A DNA stretch of 64,000 bases from Terriglobia bacterium (GTDB lineage: Bacteria > Acidobacteriota > Terriglobia > Terriglobales > Acidobacteriaceae). Each line of letters starts with the position of its first letter. The first letter of the stretch is position 1. A program made the position numbers and the translations under genes. The notes beneath the pieces are model-generated. The model had not been told where the DNA came from and ran no database searches. It worked only from the letters and a program-made list of their open reading frames with translations. Below are positions 27,876 through 37,013 of this stretch, one piece after another. The DNA lies in NCBI GenBank assembly GCA_032252755.1, contig JAVUPY010000051.1, forward strand, positions 1 to 64,000, in the 5' to 3' direction.

Positions 27876-29957
27876 TTAGCGCCGTATCACTTCCACCAGT
27901 GTGGAATAAAACGTCGGTCCGCCCCCGAGATCGGTTAAGCGGTCGGAAGTCAGGACATTGACGTTCTTCTTGTCGACACTGAGCTTCGCCCAGTGTAATC
28001 GCGCCGACACCGTTCCGGGGCGAATCGCATCCGAAATGCGCGCGATTAGCTCCAGCGAGCCCCGGTCATTGAAAACACGAACCTTGTCCCCATCGTTGAC
28101 ACAGCGGCCCCGGGCGTCTTCCGCAGCGATTTCCAGCACACCCATGCTGCCATTCTCCAGCGGCTTATGCGAGGGCAGGTTGTTGAAAGTCGAGTTGAGA
28201 AAATTGTCCGCCTTGCGCGCCAGCATCTCCAGCGGATACTTCTTCGCCCCTTCCATATGCCGCGACTCCGCCGGCGGAATAAACGACACAACCGGGTCGA
28301 GCCCCCTGGCCTTCAGCGCTTCACTGTAAAACTCTGCTTTGCCGCTCGGGGTAGGGAAGTTGCCGTCCGCAAACGGAAGGAACGGCTTGCCGTCGCCATC
28401 GAACTTCAGGCGCACGTGGTTCTCCCGGTCCAACCGCTCGCGCGTGATGCCCTGCATCCACGGGTGATCTGTTCGCAGCGCCCCGTCAATCATCTCCTCG
28501 ACGCTGTCGCGGAAGCACGGCTCGGTGAACCCCATCCGCTCCGCCAGCGCTCGAAAAACCTCGACATTGCTCCGGCATTCGCCAAGCGGTTCGATGGCCT
28601 GCGTCGAGGTCTGTAGATAGTAATGCCCGTACGCCTTCTGAAGATCCGCATGCTCGAAGAACGTCGTCGCCGGTAAAACGATATCGGCGTAGTCGGTCGT
28701 ATCCGTCAGGAACTGTTCATCCACCACGGTGAACAGGTCCGTCCGTGAAAGTCCGCGAATAACCTTGTTGTGGTTGGGACAGACCGCCGCCGGGTTGGAG
28801 TTGTATACGAAGAGCGCTCGAACTGGCGGATCGGAAATTTCTGTCAGTGCCTCGCCCAACTTCACCATGTTGATGACCCGCGCCGGGCGCCCCAGCGACG
28901 TGTTCATCAGGTCCGGTCGCTTGAGTTCGTCCGCATTTAATTCGAATGCCCCGCTCAGCGACATCTGCAGCCCGCCGCCAACCTCTTTCCACGAACCTGT
29001 GAGCACCGGAAGCATCGCCACGGCGCGCGTCGCCATCCCGCCGTTCTCCCCACGCTGAATGCCGTAATTCAGCCGAATGACAGCCGGTCGAGTCGTGGCG
29101 TATTCGCGCGCAAGCCGCCGAATATCTTCCGCCGGAATCCCCGTCCACTGCGAAACCCTCTCCGGCGTGTACTCCTTGGCGCGTTCGCGTAACTCGTCGA
29201 AGCCAAGCGCGTAGCGGCCGACGTAATCGGCGTCGTAGAGATTCTCCGCGATGATGACCTGCATCATCCCCAGCGCCAGCGCGACGTCCGTTCCCATCGC
29301 AATCGGGATGTACCAGTCGGCGCATCGTGCCGTCCGCGTTCGATAGGGATCAATGACGACGAGTTTCGCCCCGTTCCGCCGCGCCTCTTCAATGAAGGGC
29401 CACAGGTGAACGTTATTGCCGTGAATGTTGGCGGCCCACGCGATGATGTACTTCGAGTGCCGGAACTGTTCCGGCTCGGTCCCGTACTTCGCGCCCTGCA
29501 CGCTCGTGAGCCCGGCTTCACCTGCCGTCGAACAAATCGTCCGGTCCAGTTGCGAAGCCCCAAGACGATGAAAGAACCGCCGGTCCATGCCCCCGCCGTT
29601 CAGAGCCCCCAGCGTCCCGCCGTAAGAGTAGGGAAGAATCGCCTCGGACCCGAACTCCGCTGAGATCTCGCGAAACTTCTTCTCAATCTCGTCCAGCGCC
29701 TCCTCCCACGAGATCCTCGCAAACGCCTCGAACCCGCCAGTGCCCTTGGCCGCCTTCCTGCGCATGGGGTACAGCACGCGGTCAGGCGAATACACCCGAT
29801 CCAGATACTTCGCCACCTTCGCGCACAAGAATCCGCGGGTCACCGGATGCTCCGGATCGCCCTGTATCTTCGTCGCCCGCCCATCCTGAACCGTGATCAA
29901 AACCCCACAGGCATCCGGACAATCATGCGGGCAGGCGGCATGAACTACTTTCTTCAT
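27876..29957 (-). CDS. Molybdopterin-dependent oxidoreductase (DMSO-reductase family)
   Basis: Catalytic subunit binding a bis-molybdopterin guanine dinucleotide cofactor and one [4Fe-4S] cluster. The cluster motif is C9-x3-C13-x3-C17-x27-C45 (CPHDCPDAC ... GFLCAK). The cofactor-binding stretches include ICSTAGEAGL, WAANIHGNNVHLWPFIEEARRNGAKLVVIDPYRTRTA, VYNSNPAAVCPNHNKV and a C-terminal molydop-binding domain with LEIAAEDARGRCVNDGDKVRVFNDRGSL. Length is 693 residues from the ATG at 29955-29957. There is no Tat signal, so it should be cytoplasmic. No electron-transfer or membrane-anchor subunit is adjacent. The substrate is unclear; formate dehydrogenase-like or related soluble oxidoreductases are the closest types. 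Confidence 0.9.
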   Translation of the reverse strand: MKKVVHAACPHDCPDACGVLITVQDGRATKIQGDPEHPVTRGFLCAKVAKYLDRVYSPDRVLYPMRRKAAKGTGGFEAFARISWEEALDEIEKKFREISAEFGSEAILPYSYGGTLGALNGGGMDRRFFHRLGASQLDRTICSTAGEAGLTSVQGAKYGTEPEQFRHSKYIIAWAANIHGNNVHLWPFIEEARRNGAKLVVIDPYRTRTARCADWYIPIAMGTDVALALGMMQVIIAENLYDADYVGRYALGFDELRERAKEYTPERVSQWTGIPAEDIRRLAREYATTRPAVIRLNYGIQRGENGGMATRAVAMLPVLTGSWKEVGGGLQMSLSGAFELNADELKRPDLMNTSLGRPARVINMVKLGEALTEISDPPVRALFVYNSNPAAVCPNHNKVIRGLSRTDLFTVVDEQFLTDTTDYADIVLPATTFFEHADLQKAYGHYYLQTSTQAIEPLGECRSNVEVFRALAERMGFTEPCFRDSVEEMIDGALRTDHPWMQGITRERLDRENHVRLKFDGDGKPFLPFADGNFPTPSGKAEFYSEALKARGLDPVVSFIPPAESRHMEGAKKYPLEMLARKADNFLNSTFNNLPSHKPLENGSMGVLEIAAEDARGRCVNDGDKVRVFNDRGSLELIARISDAIRPGTVSARLHWAKLSVDKKNVNVLTSDRLTDLGGGPTFYSTLVEVIRR

Positions 29958-30057
29958 AGCGGGGTCAATTATCGCAGAAATTTCACAGACGAATTCATCG
30001 CCGCCAAGATGAAGAATGTTGTATGGTGTTGGCGTTTGTAGGTGGAAAGGAGAACGT

Positions 30058-30453
30058 ATGAAACGGCACATCTGGTATGCATCGATCTGTCTGCTGGTAT
30101 TCCTCGCTTAGACATGCTCGGCTCAACTCGTCCGGTGTCCAACCGGGGGTGGCTACCCGAGTATGAATACCTGTCAAGCTGGATCTTGCACAGAGCACTT
30201 CTTCCTGTATCCAGATTGTTATTCATGGGTTGATAATTTCGGCACAATGTGCGGGCATTTTCCCGTTACATGCTGCGGGGGAACATTTACGCCATACAAC
30301 GGTTACGTCGTTATGCCGTGCACATGGGTCACCAAGCTAATTGAGAAGAATGCGCAACAACTGGCGGCTTTGAGCCCAGATCGCGTCATTCTTGCCCCAA
30401 ACTGTTCAGGGGCCTACGTCGCACTGAAGACCAAAGAACTGAGAAGCCAATGA
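30058..30453 (+). pseudogene. Cysteine-rich secreted protein gene interrupted by an in-frame amber codon
   Basis: A strong AAGGAGA (30047-30053) precedes ATG 30058. Translation gives a typical signal-peptide start (MKRHIWYASICLLVFLA) and then hits TAG at 30109-30111. The same frame stays open for another 114 codons to TGA at 30451-30453. It encodes a compact Cys-rich domain with about ten cysteines, including NTCQAGSC, PDCYSW, TMCGHF, TCCGG and VMPCTW, then a helical tail. The stop falls at the end of the hydrophobic core, immediately before TCSAQ, the expected signal-peptidase region. The stop codon overlaps the next gene's ATG (ATGA). This is a single-base nonsense mutation, a base-call error or a recoded codon. 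Reinitiation at ATG 30163 would lose the signal peptide. Family unknown. Confidence 0.75.
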
Positions 30454-31445
30454 ATATCCCGCGCGGAATCATATCGATAACGCTGATTCTTAGTCCCCTA
30501 GGCCTCGTGTTAGCCCAAGAGCCCGTCGGTCGCATGGATGTAACTAGAGTTATGGGCCAAACAGCCTCTTTATTGTCCGGGCCGATTCGCTGTGACGAAG
30601 ACTCCCGGATTTATCTCCAGCCTGTGGGAGACAATGCAATATTGCGGGTTCCGTCGTCGGGCCGTGAAGCTATTCGGATGCCAATCGCTCTCAAAGAATC
30701 CGAACAGGTCCGTGATTTCAGTGTCTCGCCCGCGGGCGACGTGTCAGTGCTGGTGACAGGAGCGATCAAAGTCACCGAGGGCCGTCCAGAGATTCCACCA
30801 AACTTCGTTGTAACGCTTACAAGTGATGAAGAAAGAGGACGAATAAGACTCGCGCTGTCCTCATATCGAGCCGACCGACTCGCCGTTCTGAAAGGCGGGG
30901 AATTTCTTGTGCTGGGATCAGTTTTCAATGTGCCCGCCTACAGGCCGCAACGGATGCTGACATTATTCGACAGCCGGGGCGGCCTTTTGCGCCAGATACA
31001 GAAGTTCGACGATGCCAAAGATCAAGCCGCCTTGGAGCCAGTCGGCGAGTTGGTCTCTATGATTACTGGCTCCGACGAGAATGCGTACCTGAAGCTTCCT
31101 TCCCACGGAGAAAAGAAAGAAGCGACGATTCTGGTTGTTACGCCTTCAGGAACAATTAGGAACACTCTTCATATCTCGGAGCCCGCGGACTATGACTTTT
31201 ACGACATGAAGGAGTCGGGCGGTCATCTCGCTCTAGTGTTTGCTCGAATGGAAATGAAGGAGGGCCGTACCAGCGAAGTTTCAACCATAGTCAAAGTTGT
31301 TTATTCTAATGACGGCAGCGAGATTGCAACGTATGTCTCTCCGGATATCGGCTTGGCATTTGGATGCTACAGTCATGGGAAATTTACCTTCATCCGAAGC
31401 GCGATGGACGGCACTATGGAGTTGTGGAGCTTCAGTGGACGGTGA
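30450..31445 (+). CDS. Secreted protein of unknown function, coupled to a Cys-rich gene
   Basis: A 331-residue protein with a clear signal peptide (MNIPRGIISITLILSPLGLVLAQ). The mature part is rich in short beta-strand-like segments (DSRIYLQPVGDNAILRVPSSG, VRDFSVSPAGDVSVLVTGAIK, RLAVLKGGEFLVLGSV), reminiscent of a beta-propeller without a recognisable repeat signature. Its ATG overlaps the stop of the amber-interrupted gene at 30058, implying translational coupling and a shared role. Base composition is lower in G+C than the flanking oxidoreductase and DUF1275 genes, which suggests acquisition by transfer. I do not recognise the family. Confidence 0.75.
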   Translation: MNIPRGIISITLILSPLGLVLAQEPVGRMDVTRVMGQTASLLSGPIRCDEDSRIYLQPVGDNAILRVPSSGREAIRMPIALKESEQVRDFSVSPAGDVSVLVTGAIKVTEGRPEIPPNFVVTLTSDEERGRIRLALSSYRADRLAVLKGGEFLVLGSVFNVPAYRPQRMLTLFDSRGGLLRQIQKFDDAKDQAALEPVGELVSMITGSDENAYLKLPSHGEKKEATILVVTPSGTIRNTLHISEPADYDFYDMKESGGHLALVFARMEMKEGRTSEVSTIVKVVYSNDGSEIATYVSPDIGLAFGCYSHGKFTFIRSAMDGTMELWSFSGR

Positions 31446-31534
31446 GAACGGTTCACCTCAGCATCAGGCACACGTTCAGATCCTTGAGTTCTCTAACTCG
31501 CTTGCGGGTAAATTGTAGTTGGAACTTCCGCTGC

Positions 31535-32263
31535 TCATCGCTCTCCCTTATCCCGCAACTCCTCCTCGATCCCAAGCGGCTTCACCTGGTCGAAAACGGC
31601 GACGCCCAGCACCACTCCAGCCGGCACGAACAATGCCCTGACCGACCATGCCATCTCTGTGGCCGTGCCCGTCACCGCCCCGGCAAAATACGCGACCCAG
31701 ATCGAGGCAATGAATGCCACCTGCCGATAAACCACCGGGCGGAGGTGCAAACGCTCATGTCTCCCGCGCACCACGTCGTACTCGAGGGATATGGCGTGCG
31801 ACAGAAGCTGTGCCAGCTTATTCAGCATGCCCGTGACAAAGGTTGTGTGTACGGTGAGCGAGCCGACCCGCGTCAACGCCGCCGTCTGGACGCCCATTGC
31901 GCCGGCCAGCAGAATGACCATCGCCACCCGCCACCCCGGCACAACTCCGGCCCACGCAACAGCAAAAAGGAGAACAAATTCAAGCAGAAGCGCCGGGCTG
32001 GCCGGACTGCGCAGTTTCTTTCGCAGGCCGACCTCCACCAGTATCCGCCCCACCACCGACCCGGAAACAAATGCCCCGAGAGTTGCCGTAAGGATCAAAG
32101 CGTCGTGTGCGTGAACCCGCACCGCGTCCTGCCCCAAGTGGACGGTCAGTCCCGTCATGTGAGCCGTAAACGTCTTATATAGGCTCATGAACCCGATGAT
32201 GTCCACGCATCCTGCTGTGAACGTCAGCAGCAGCGCGACGACACCCTTGGCCCAGTTCTTCAC
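31535..32263 (-). CDS. DUF1275 (YoaK-like) membrane protein
   Basis: A 242-residue integral membrane protein with about six helices. The diagnostic DUF1275 opening is present: LLLTFTAGCVDIIGFMSLYKTFTAHMTGLTVHLG. Later come GAFVSGSVVGRILVE, a helix around LEFVLLFAVAWAGVV, MGVQTAALTRVGSLTVHTTFVTGMLNKLAQLL (second half of the internal repeat) and a final helix. Physiological function is not established for the family; a transporter role is suspected. It is convergent with the secreted-protein gene at 30450 and stands alone. Confidence 0.9.
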   Translation of the reverse strand: MKNWAKGVVALLLTFTAGCVDIIGFMSLYKTFTAHMTGLTVHLGQDAVRVHAHDALILTATLGAFVSGSVVGRILVEVGLRKKLRSPASPALLLEFVLLFAVAWAGVVPGWRVAMVILLAGAMGVQTAALTRVGSLTVHTTFVTGMLNKLAQLLSHAISLEYDVVRGRHERLHLRPVVYRQVAFIASIWVAYFAGAVTGTATEMAWSVRALFVPAGVVLGVAVFDQVKPLGIEEELRDKGER

Positions 32264-32358
32264 TGTTCCTTGGGATGTTTAGTGGAAGGCTGCTTGTTGC
32301 GTGACAGAATCTTTCTGTGGATGGAATTAAGTGCTAGCGTCACTCGACGAGAGCCTTC

Positions 32359-32889
32359 TTACTTGAGCATCACGTAGACATTCAGGTCCTTGATCTCGCC
32401 GTTCTTGATTGCCGCTCGCCGCTTCACGCTTTCCTTGGTGAACCCCGCTTTTTCAAGCACCCGCGCCGATGCTGGATTGTCGTGGAAGGTATCGGCATGC
32501 AGGCGTATGAGGTTGAATCGCTGCATCGTCCATGGCGCGAACTGACGGATTGCGGCGGTCACGATTCCGCGCCCCCAGAATTCTTCTCCAAGCCAGTATC
32601 CCAACTCGCCGCTGATGCGCTCGATATCGGTGCCGAGTATCACTCCTATGCCGCCAACCGCCTGGCCGTCCACCTCAATCGCGAGCACGAACTCGGTGGC
32701 GTTGTGATCAAGCCTGGTTACGGCCCCGAGAAACTGCTTTGCATCCTGCCTCGTATAGGGATAGGGAAAGCGATCGCGGACGCGCATCGAAATTTTGCGA
32801 TTGTTCGCGTGATGCGTCAGCGAGTCCGCATCTTCAGCGCGAAACGGCCGCAACCGGCAGACGCCGCAATCAATGATCAGCTCTTGCAT
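32359..32889 (-). CDS. GNAT-family N-acetyltransferase (RimJ/RimL-like)
   Basis: A 176-residue acetyltransferase using acetyl-CoA. The order of elements fits the RimJ/RimL group: an N-terminal CRLRPFRAEDADSLTHHANNRKI, the beta-strand FVLAIEVDGQAVGGIGVILG, GELGYWLGEEFWGRGIVTAAIRQFAPW (the acetyl-CoA pyrophosphate loop GRGIVT), and LHADTFHDNPASARVLEKAGFTKE. Substrate could be a ribosomal protein N-terminus or a small amine; the sequence does not decide. It is monocistronic on the minus strand, divergent from the SpoIIE-type phosphatase gene. Confidence 0.88.
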   Translation of the reverse strand: MQELIIDCGVCRLRPFRAEDADSLTHHANNRKISMRVRDRFPYPYTRQDAKQFLGAVTRLDHNATEFVLAIEVDGQAVGGIGVILGTDIERISGELGYWLGEEFWGRGIVTAAIRQFAPWTMQRFNLIRLHADTFHDNPASARVLEKAGFTKESVKRRAAIKNGEIKDLNVYVMLK

Positions 32890-33008
32890 CGCAAGAATTA
32901 TTTCACAGTATTGAAAACCAACTCACCACAGAGTCAGGAGCCACACAGAAATTGCCGATTTACAATCTATGCCTCAGCTCTATCTTGACCGCAGAATATA
33001 ATGGCGTC

Positions 33009-34142
33009 ATGGGAACTGCTCCCAGCCCGAACCGGGGTGGCGCTGCCCCGCCACCGATCTCGCCCGGTCGCGGTTTCATCGAGCGCATAACCGACGGTCT
33101 CAAGGCCGAGCAACTCTGGGCCCAATTCAAAGCCGACGCCACCAGCGGATACAGCCTCTACAAAGCAGAGCTCGCTCCCGTCGAGGGCGGTCGCCGTCAC
33201 CGAACATGGGAGACGATCAAGCAGTTCTTCTGGGCCGTGATGCGCAAGCTCACCCCCGTGCGCCGCATCATGCTGCTCATCGGAATTTTCCTGACGATCT
33301 TTCCGGTTATCCAATATCAGTCCGGCGATCAGCAAGTCTCAATCTCCCTTAACCTCTTCGGCGCGTTGATCCTGGTCGGATTGCTCATTCTTGAAGTCGG
33401 CGATCGCGTCACCATGAAGCGCGACCTCGAAATCGCGCGTGAAATCCAGATGTGGCTCGTTCCCGACGCGCCACCCAAAGTCGCCGGACTCGATATCGCA
33501 TTCGTGAACCGGCCGCAAAACACCGTCGCCGGAGATTATTACGACGTCCTGCTTCGTGACCGCGGAGCACGCGCACTGCTGGTGGTTGCAGATGTTGCCG
33601 GCAAGAGCATCCCCGCCGGGCTGCTGATGGCGACTTTTCAGGCCAGTCTCAAAACGCTGCTGAACCACACCAGTTCCATTACGGAGATCGTCACCGGCGT
33701 AAACGAGTATGCCTGTGCTCACAGCAACAGCGGACGCCGCTTCACCACTGCGTTTTTAGGCGAGTACGAACCGGCCAGCCGAAAGCTTACCTACGTGAAC
33801 GCCGGCCACAACGCCCCCATCCTGCTGCGTGCCGACGGTCGCACCGAACGCCTTGATCGCGGTGGACTACCCTTTGGCATTGACTCCCGGGCGCCTTACG
33901 ATACCGGCGCGGTGGATCTCGGCTTCGGCGATCTGCTGCTGATCTTCACCGATGGCCTCGTGGAAGCCGTGAATGAGCGCGGCGATGAGTACGGCGAACC
34001 GCGCCTGCTGAGCGTCGTCCCCGCCCTGCGCCCCTACAAAGCCAAAGACGCCATTACGGCCCTGATGAACGAACTCAATCGCTTTACCGGCATGGCGCAC
34101 CAGCACGACGACATCACCTGCCTGCTGGTAAGAACGGAATAG
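33009..34142 (+). CDS. SpoIIE/RsbU-type PP2C serine phosphatase, membrane-anchored
   Basis: A 377-residue protein with a Pro-rich N-terminus, two hydrophobic helices (about residues 88-105, IMLLIGIFLTIFPVIQY, and 115-135, LFGALILVGLLILEVGD) and a cytoplasmic PP2C-like phosphatase domain. The linker LEIAREIQMWLVPDAPP is the usual signalling helix. Metal-binding motifs are VAGDYYDV, VVADVAGKSIPAGLLMA, FTDGLVEA and HQHDDITCLLV. Relatives dephosphorylate anti-anti-sigma factors in partner-switching pathways, and that is the inferred role. No anti-sigma or STAS gene is adjacent. The start at 33009 is tentative; an in-frame ATG occurs at 32952 and no good ribosome-binding site is visible. Confidence 0.88.
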   Translation: MGTAPSPNRGGAAPPPISPGRGFIERITDGLKAEQLWAQFKADATSGYSLYKAELAPVEGGRRHRTWETIKQFFWAVMRKLTPVRRIMLLIGIFLTIFPVIQYQSGDQQVSISLNLFGALILVGLLILEVGDRVTMKRDLEIAREIQMWLVPDAPPKVAGLDIAFVNRPQNTVAGDYYDVLLRDRGARALLVVADVAGKSIPAGLLMATFQASLKTLLNHTSSITEIVTGVNEYACAHSNSGRRFTTAFLGEYEPASRKLTYVNAGHNAPILLRADGRTERLDRGGLPFGIDSRAPYDTGAVDLGFGDLLLIFTDGLVEAVNERGDEYGEPRLLSVVPALRPYKAKDAITALMNELNRFTGMAHQHDDITCLLVRTE

Positions 34143-34151
34143 AAAGACAAT

Positions 34152-34177
34152 GAAAAAGCCGGGCTTTTTGCCCGGCT
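34152..34177 (-). terminator. Terminator of the pyrH-frr operon
   Basis: On the minus strand AGCCGGGC (34170-34177) pairs with GCCCGGCT (34157-34164), then a U-run. It is 19 bp after the frr stop and also lies behind the convergent phosphatase gene. Confidence 0.85.
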
Positions 34178-34195
34178 GGAACTAACGCCCTCTGG

Positions 34196-34783
34196 TCACA
34201 CCTGCATAACTTCCTTCTCTTTCCCTTTACACAGCTCTTCCATCTTCTTGATCTCGTCGTCGGTCAGTTTCTGTATCTGCTCCATCGCGCCGCGCTCTTC
34301 GTCTTCCGTGATCTTCTTATCCTTGAGTGCCTTTTTGATGGCGTCGTTGCCGTCGCGCCTGACGTTCCGGATCGCCGTCCGGTGCTCTTCCAGCACCTTG
34401 TGCAGATGCTTCACCATTTCCTTGCGGCGCTCTTCTGTCAGCGATGGCACCGGAACACGGATCAGTTTGCCGTCGTTCATCGGGTTCAGTCCGAGTTCCG
34501 CGGAGCGGATCGCTTTCTCGATCGCGCCGACCAGGCTCATGTCCCACGGCTGAACCGTGATCAGTTGCGGCTCCGGCGCGCTCACATTCGCGAGTTGGTT
34601 GAGCGGCATCTGCGACCCGTAAGCGTCCACATGCACGCTGTCCAGCATGTGCACGGAGGCGCGCCCTGTCCGTGTTGCAGCCATTTCCTGTCGGAAATCC
34701 TCGACGGCTTTATCCATCCGCGACTTCAGTTGTGTATACGTTTCTTTGAGTGCAGGTACAGCGGCCATGTTGATAGCAGCCAT
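34196..34783 (-). CDS. frr: Ribosome-recycling factor
   Basis: Splits post-termination ribosomes together with EF-G. The 195 residues show the family pattern: LKSRMDKAVEDFRQEMAATRTGRASVHMLDSVHVDAYGSQMPLNQLANVSAPEPQLITVQPWD, then AIRSAELGLNPMNDGKLIRVPVPSLTEERRKEMVKHLHKVLEEHRTAIRNVRRDGNDAIKKA, a near-textbook match. A second in-frame ATG 5 codons downstream (MAAVPAL) could be the true start. It lies downstream of pyrH on the same strand with a 95-bp gap that contains a 14-bp perfect palindrome, and it ends at a terminator. Confidence 0.97.
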   Translation of the reverse strand: MAAINMAAVPALKETYTQLKSRMDKAVEDFRQEMAATRTGRASVHMLDSVHVDAYGSQMPLNQLANVSAPEPQLITVQPWDMSLVGAIEKAIRSAELGLNPMNDGKLIRVPVPSLTEERRKEMVKHLHKVLEEHRTAIRNVRRDGNDAIKKALKDKKITEDEERGAMEQIQKLTDDEIKKMEELCKGKEKEVMQV

Positions 34784-34838
34784 AGGTCGTTTAGCCTCGC
34801 CTGTTAGAACGCACGATTATAAATCTTTAAACATTCCG

Positions 34839-34874
34839 TGCCCCACGTCTGCCGTCTTAAGCAGACGTGGGGCA
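34839..34874. repeat. Perfect palindromic repeat inside the pyrH-frr spacer
   Basis: TGCCCCACGTCTGC (34839-34852) and GCAGACGTGGGGCA (34861-34874) form a 14-bp perfect stem with an 8-base spacer CGTCTTAA. It is the best copy of the dispersed family also seen at 19976, 36919 and 45495. It has no U-tract on the transcribed (minus) strand, so it resembles a REP-type element more than a terminator. It could protect or attenuate the operon mRNA. Confidence 0.8.
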
Positions 34875-34878
34875 TTTC

Positions 34879-35595
34879 TTACTCGGTAACCACTGATCCG
34901 ATCCGTTCTCCCATCACCACGCGCTTGATATTTCCTCGCGTATTCAGGTTGAAGATCACGATGGGCAAGTTATTTTCCCGGCACAGGCTGATCGCCGTCG
35001 CGTCCATGAATCGCAAACCCTGCTTCAGCACTTCCAGGTACGAGATCTGGTCGAATTTGTTTGCATCGACCACTTTCATGGGGTCGGCATCGTAAATCCC
35101 ATCAACTTTAGTGGCTTTCAGGATCGCGTCGGCCTTAATCTCCATCGCGCGCAGCGACGCCGCCGTATCGGTCGAGAAATAGGGATTGCCGGTCCCGGCC
35201 GCGAACACGACCACACGCCCCTTCTCGAGATGGCGAATGGCGCGACGCCGGATGAATGGTTCAGCCACCTGGTTCATCTCGATTGCCGACATCACCCGTG
35301 TGTAAATATCACACTTTTCCAGCGCGTCCTGCAGCGCCAGCGCGTTGATAACCGTGGCCAGCATGCCCATATGATCCGCGGAAACGCGGTCCATGTCCCG
35401 GGCCTGGTCGGCAACACCGCGGAAAAAATTCCCGCCGCCCACCACGATCGCGAGTTCCACTCCAAGGTCGTGTACTTCCCTGATCTCGGCGGCTATTTCG
35501 TGAATCCGCGCGCTATCCACACCAAATCCCCGGTCGGCCGCAAGCGCCTCCCCGGAAAGCTTCAGCAAAACACGTTTGTAAAACGGTTGTTCCAT
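34879..35595 (-). CDS. pyrH: Uridylate (UMP) kinase
   Basis: Hexameric bacterial UMP kinase making UDP for RNA, DNA and cell-wall precursors. The 238 residues contain the amino-acid-kinase fold markers: [34 protein letters not shown], the [19 protein letters not shown] helix, [24 protein letters not shown] and [12 protein letters not shown]. The start at 35595 ([18 protein letters not shown]) matches family N-termini; the frame opens at 35682 without support. It is the first gene of the pyrH-frr operon. The usual upstream rpsB-tsf pair is absent. A 16-base motif 43 bp upstream recurs upstream of the gene ending at 42285. Confidence 0.97.
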   Translation of the reverse strand: MEQPFYKRVLLKLSGEALAADRGFGVDSARIHEIAAEIREVHDLGVELAIVVGGGNFFRGVADQARDMDRVSADHMGMLATVINALALQDALEKCDIYTRVMSAIEMNQVAEPFIRRRAIRHLEKGRVVVFAAGTGNPYFSTDTAASLRAMEIKADAILKATKVDGIYDADPMKVVDANKFDQISYLEVLKQGLRFMDATAISLCRENNLPIVIFNLNTRGNIKRVVMGERIGSVVTE

Positions 35596-35721
35596 GGCGA
35601 GTACCGCACCAGTGTAAATGATGTGTTCGCCGCGGGAGAAATAAACTCCATTTCTCTCAGCACTTGGGCCAACCCGCAGCACTCATCGCGTTTCAAAACG
35701 CGTCTTGAGGTGTTTCAGATA

Positions 35722-36900
35722 ATGTCCCTTTTCGGCCGAACCCCAGCGGCTCTGCTACTGCTCTGTTTCAGCATCATTCTTACCAGTTGTGGCGGCTCAA
35801 CCAGTTCCCCAAACGACCCGCCCCCCGGCAACAACCCACCGCCGGCCCATGCCACGGTTCAGCATCTGGTGGTCATCGAAATGCAAAATGCCAGCTTCGA
35901 TCACCTCTTCGGCATGATGCCCCCGACCAATGGCAATACCATCAATGGCCAACACGCGGGAGTGCCCGGTTACACGCAGACGGATCAGGCTGGCAACTCC
36001 GTCTCGCCCTCCCTGCTCGCGAATCTCGCCCCCCCGGCACTGCCCGAAGGCCACATCAAGTATGCGGATGATATCGACGGCGGCGCCATGGACAAGTTCG
36101 CCTACACGGAAGGCGACGAATCCATGGGTTATTACGACAACACTCTTTCCGGCATGAGCACCCTGTGGAACTACGCGCAACAATATGCCATCGCCGACAA
36201 TTACTTCAGCTCCGTCGTCGGCGAAGCCCCGACGAACCAGCTCTACATGGTCGGAGCATCTGACAACAATTTCGTCTATTCCGTACAGCCCTACTACGGC
36301 CCCTGTAATCTGCCGGACTCTGCCGCCACCCCGCTCACCTTCCCCAACGTCGGCGACGAACTCACCAAGGCGGGGATCTCCTGGGCCGCCTATCAGGAAG
36401 ACAACGGCAACTGTTCTGCCTACAGCCCGCTTCACAACCCCTTTCAGTACTTCACCAGCACCTATAAGCTCACCAAGGATTACTCGCACTTCGCCACCGA
36501 TCTCGCGAGCGGCAATTTCCCCGCCGTCACATTCGTCTTTCCCAACCATCGCGACGAGATGCACCCTGGTTCCGCTTCCATCACCTACGGCATCAATTTC
36601 ATCGATACCCTCGTGAAAGAACTCCAGGCTTCACCGATCTGGAGCAGCACAGCAGTCGTTGTCACTTGGGATGACTTCGGCGGGTGGTACGATCACGTCC
36701 CCCCACCGCCGGTCGATTCTCAGGGCTTGGCCCCACGTGTTCCACTGCTTGTGATTTCGCCCTTGGCGAAGCAGCACTACGTGTCGCACGTCCAGATGGA
36801 TCACGTCTCCATTCTTCGCTTCATCCAGAACAACTGGGGACTCCCAACCCTCAACACCCGCAACACCCAGTCCAACGACCTCTCCGACCTGTTCCAGTAA
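35722..36900 (+). CDS. Phosphoesterase/phospholipase C-like lipoprotein
   Basis: A 392-residue exported phosphoesterase with a lipoprotein signal ([16 protein letters not shown]; lipobox LTSC, lipidated Cys near residue 22) and a Pro/Asn-rich tether. The catalytic domain shows [23 protein letters not shown] (the ENrSFDHyFG-like opening), [71 protein letters not shown] and a final [15 protein letters not shown]. These are signatures of the phospholipase C/acid phosphatase branch of PF04185. Length and motifs differ from the shorter lipoprotein at 2550-3482, so these are paralogues, not copies. The start ATG at 35722 was chosen for the lipoprotein signal; the frame opens upstream on pyrH's opposite strand. 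Confidence 0.88.
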   Translation: MSLFGRTPAALLLLCFSIILTSCGGSTSSPNDPPPGNNPPPAHATVQHLVVIEMQNASFDHLFGMMPPTNGNTINGQHAGVPGYTQTDQAGNSVSPSLLANLAPPALPEGHIKYADDIDGGAMDKFAYTEGDESMGYYDNTLSGMSTLWNYAQQYAIADNYFSSVVGEAPTNQLYMVGASDNNFVYSVQPYYGPCNLPDSAATPLTFPNVGDELTKAGISWAAYQEDNGNCSAYSPLHNPFQYFTSTYKLTKDYSHFATDLASGNFPAVTFVFPNHRDEMHPGSASITYGINFIDTLVKELQASPIWSSTAVVVTWDDFGGWYDHVPPPPVDSQGLAPRVPLLVISPLAKQHYVSHVQMDHVSILRFIQNNWGLPTLNTRNTQSNDLSDLFQ

Positions 36901-36918
36901 GGATCGCCGTAACGGTAC

Positions 36919-36953
36919 CCCACATCTGCCGCAGTCAGCAGATGTGGGTTTTT
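36919..36953 (+). terminator. Palindromic repeat acting as terminator
   Basis: CCCACATCTGC (36919-36929) pairs with GCAGATGTGGG (36938-36948) across spacer CGCAGTCA and is followed by five T (36949-36953). It is a member of the dispersed palindrome family, here 18 bp behind the phosphoesterase stop and suited to terminate it. Confidence 0.8.
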
Positions 36954-37013
36954 GCTCGTCCCGAAAATCCCATTCGCCTGCAATCTACTCAGCATCCAAC
37001 AAACGGTAAGCTT

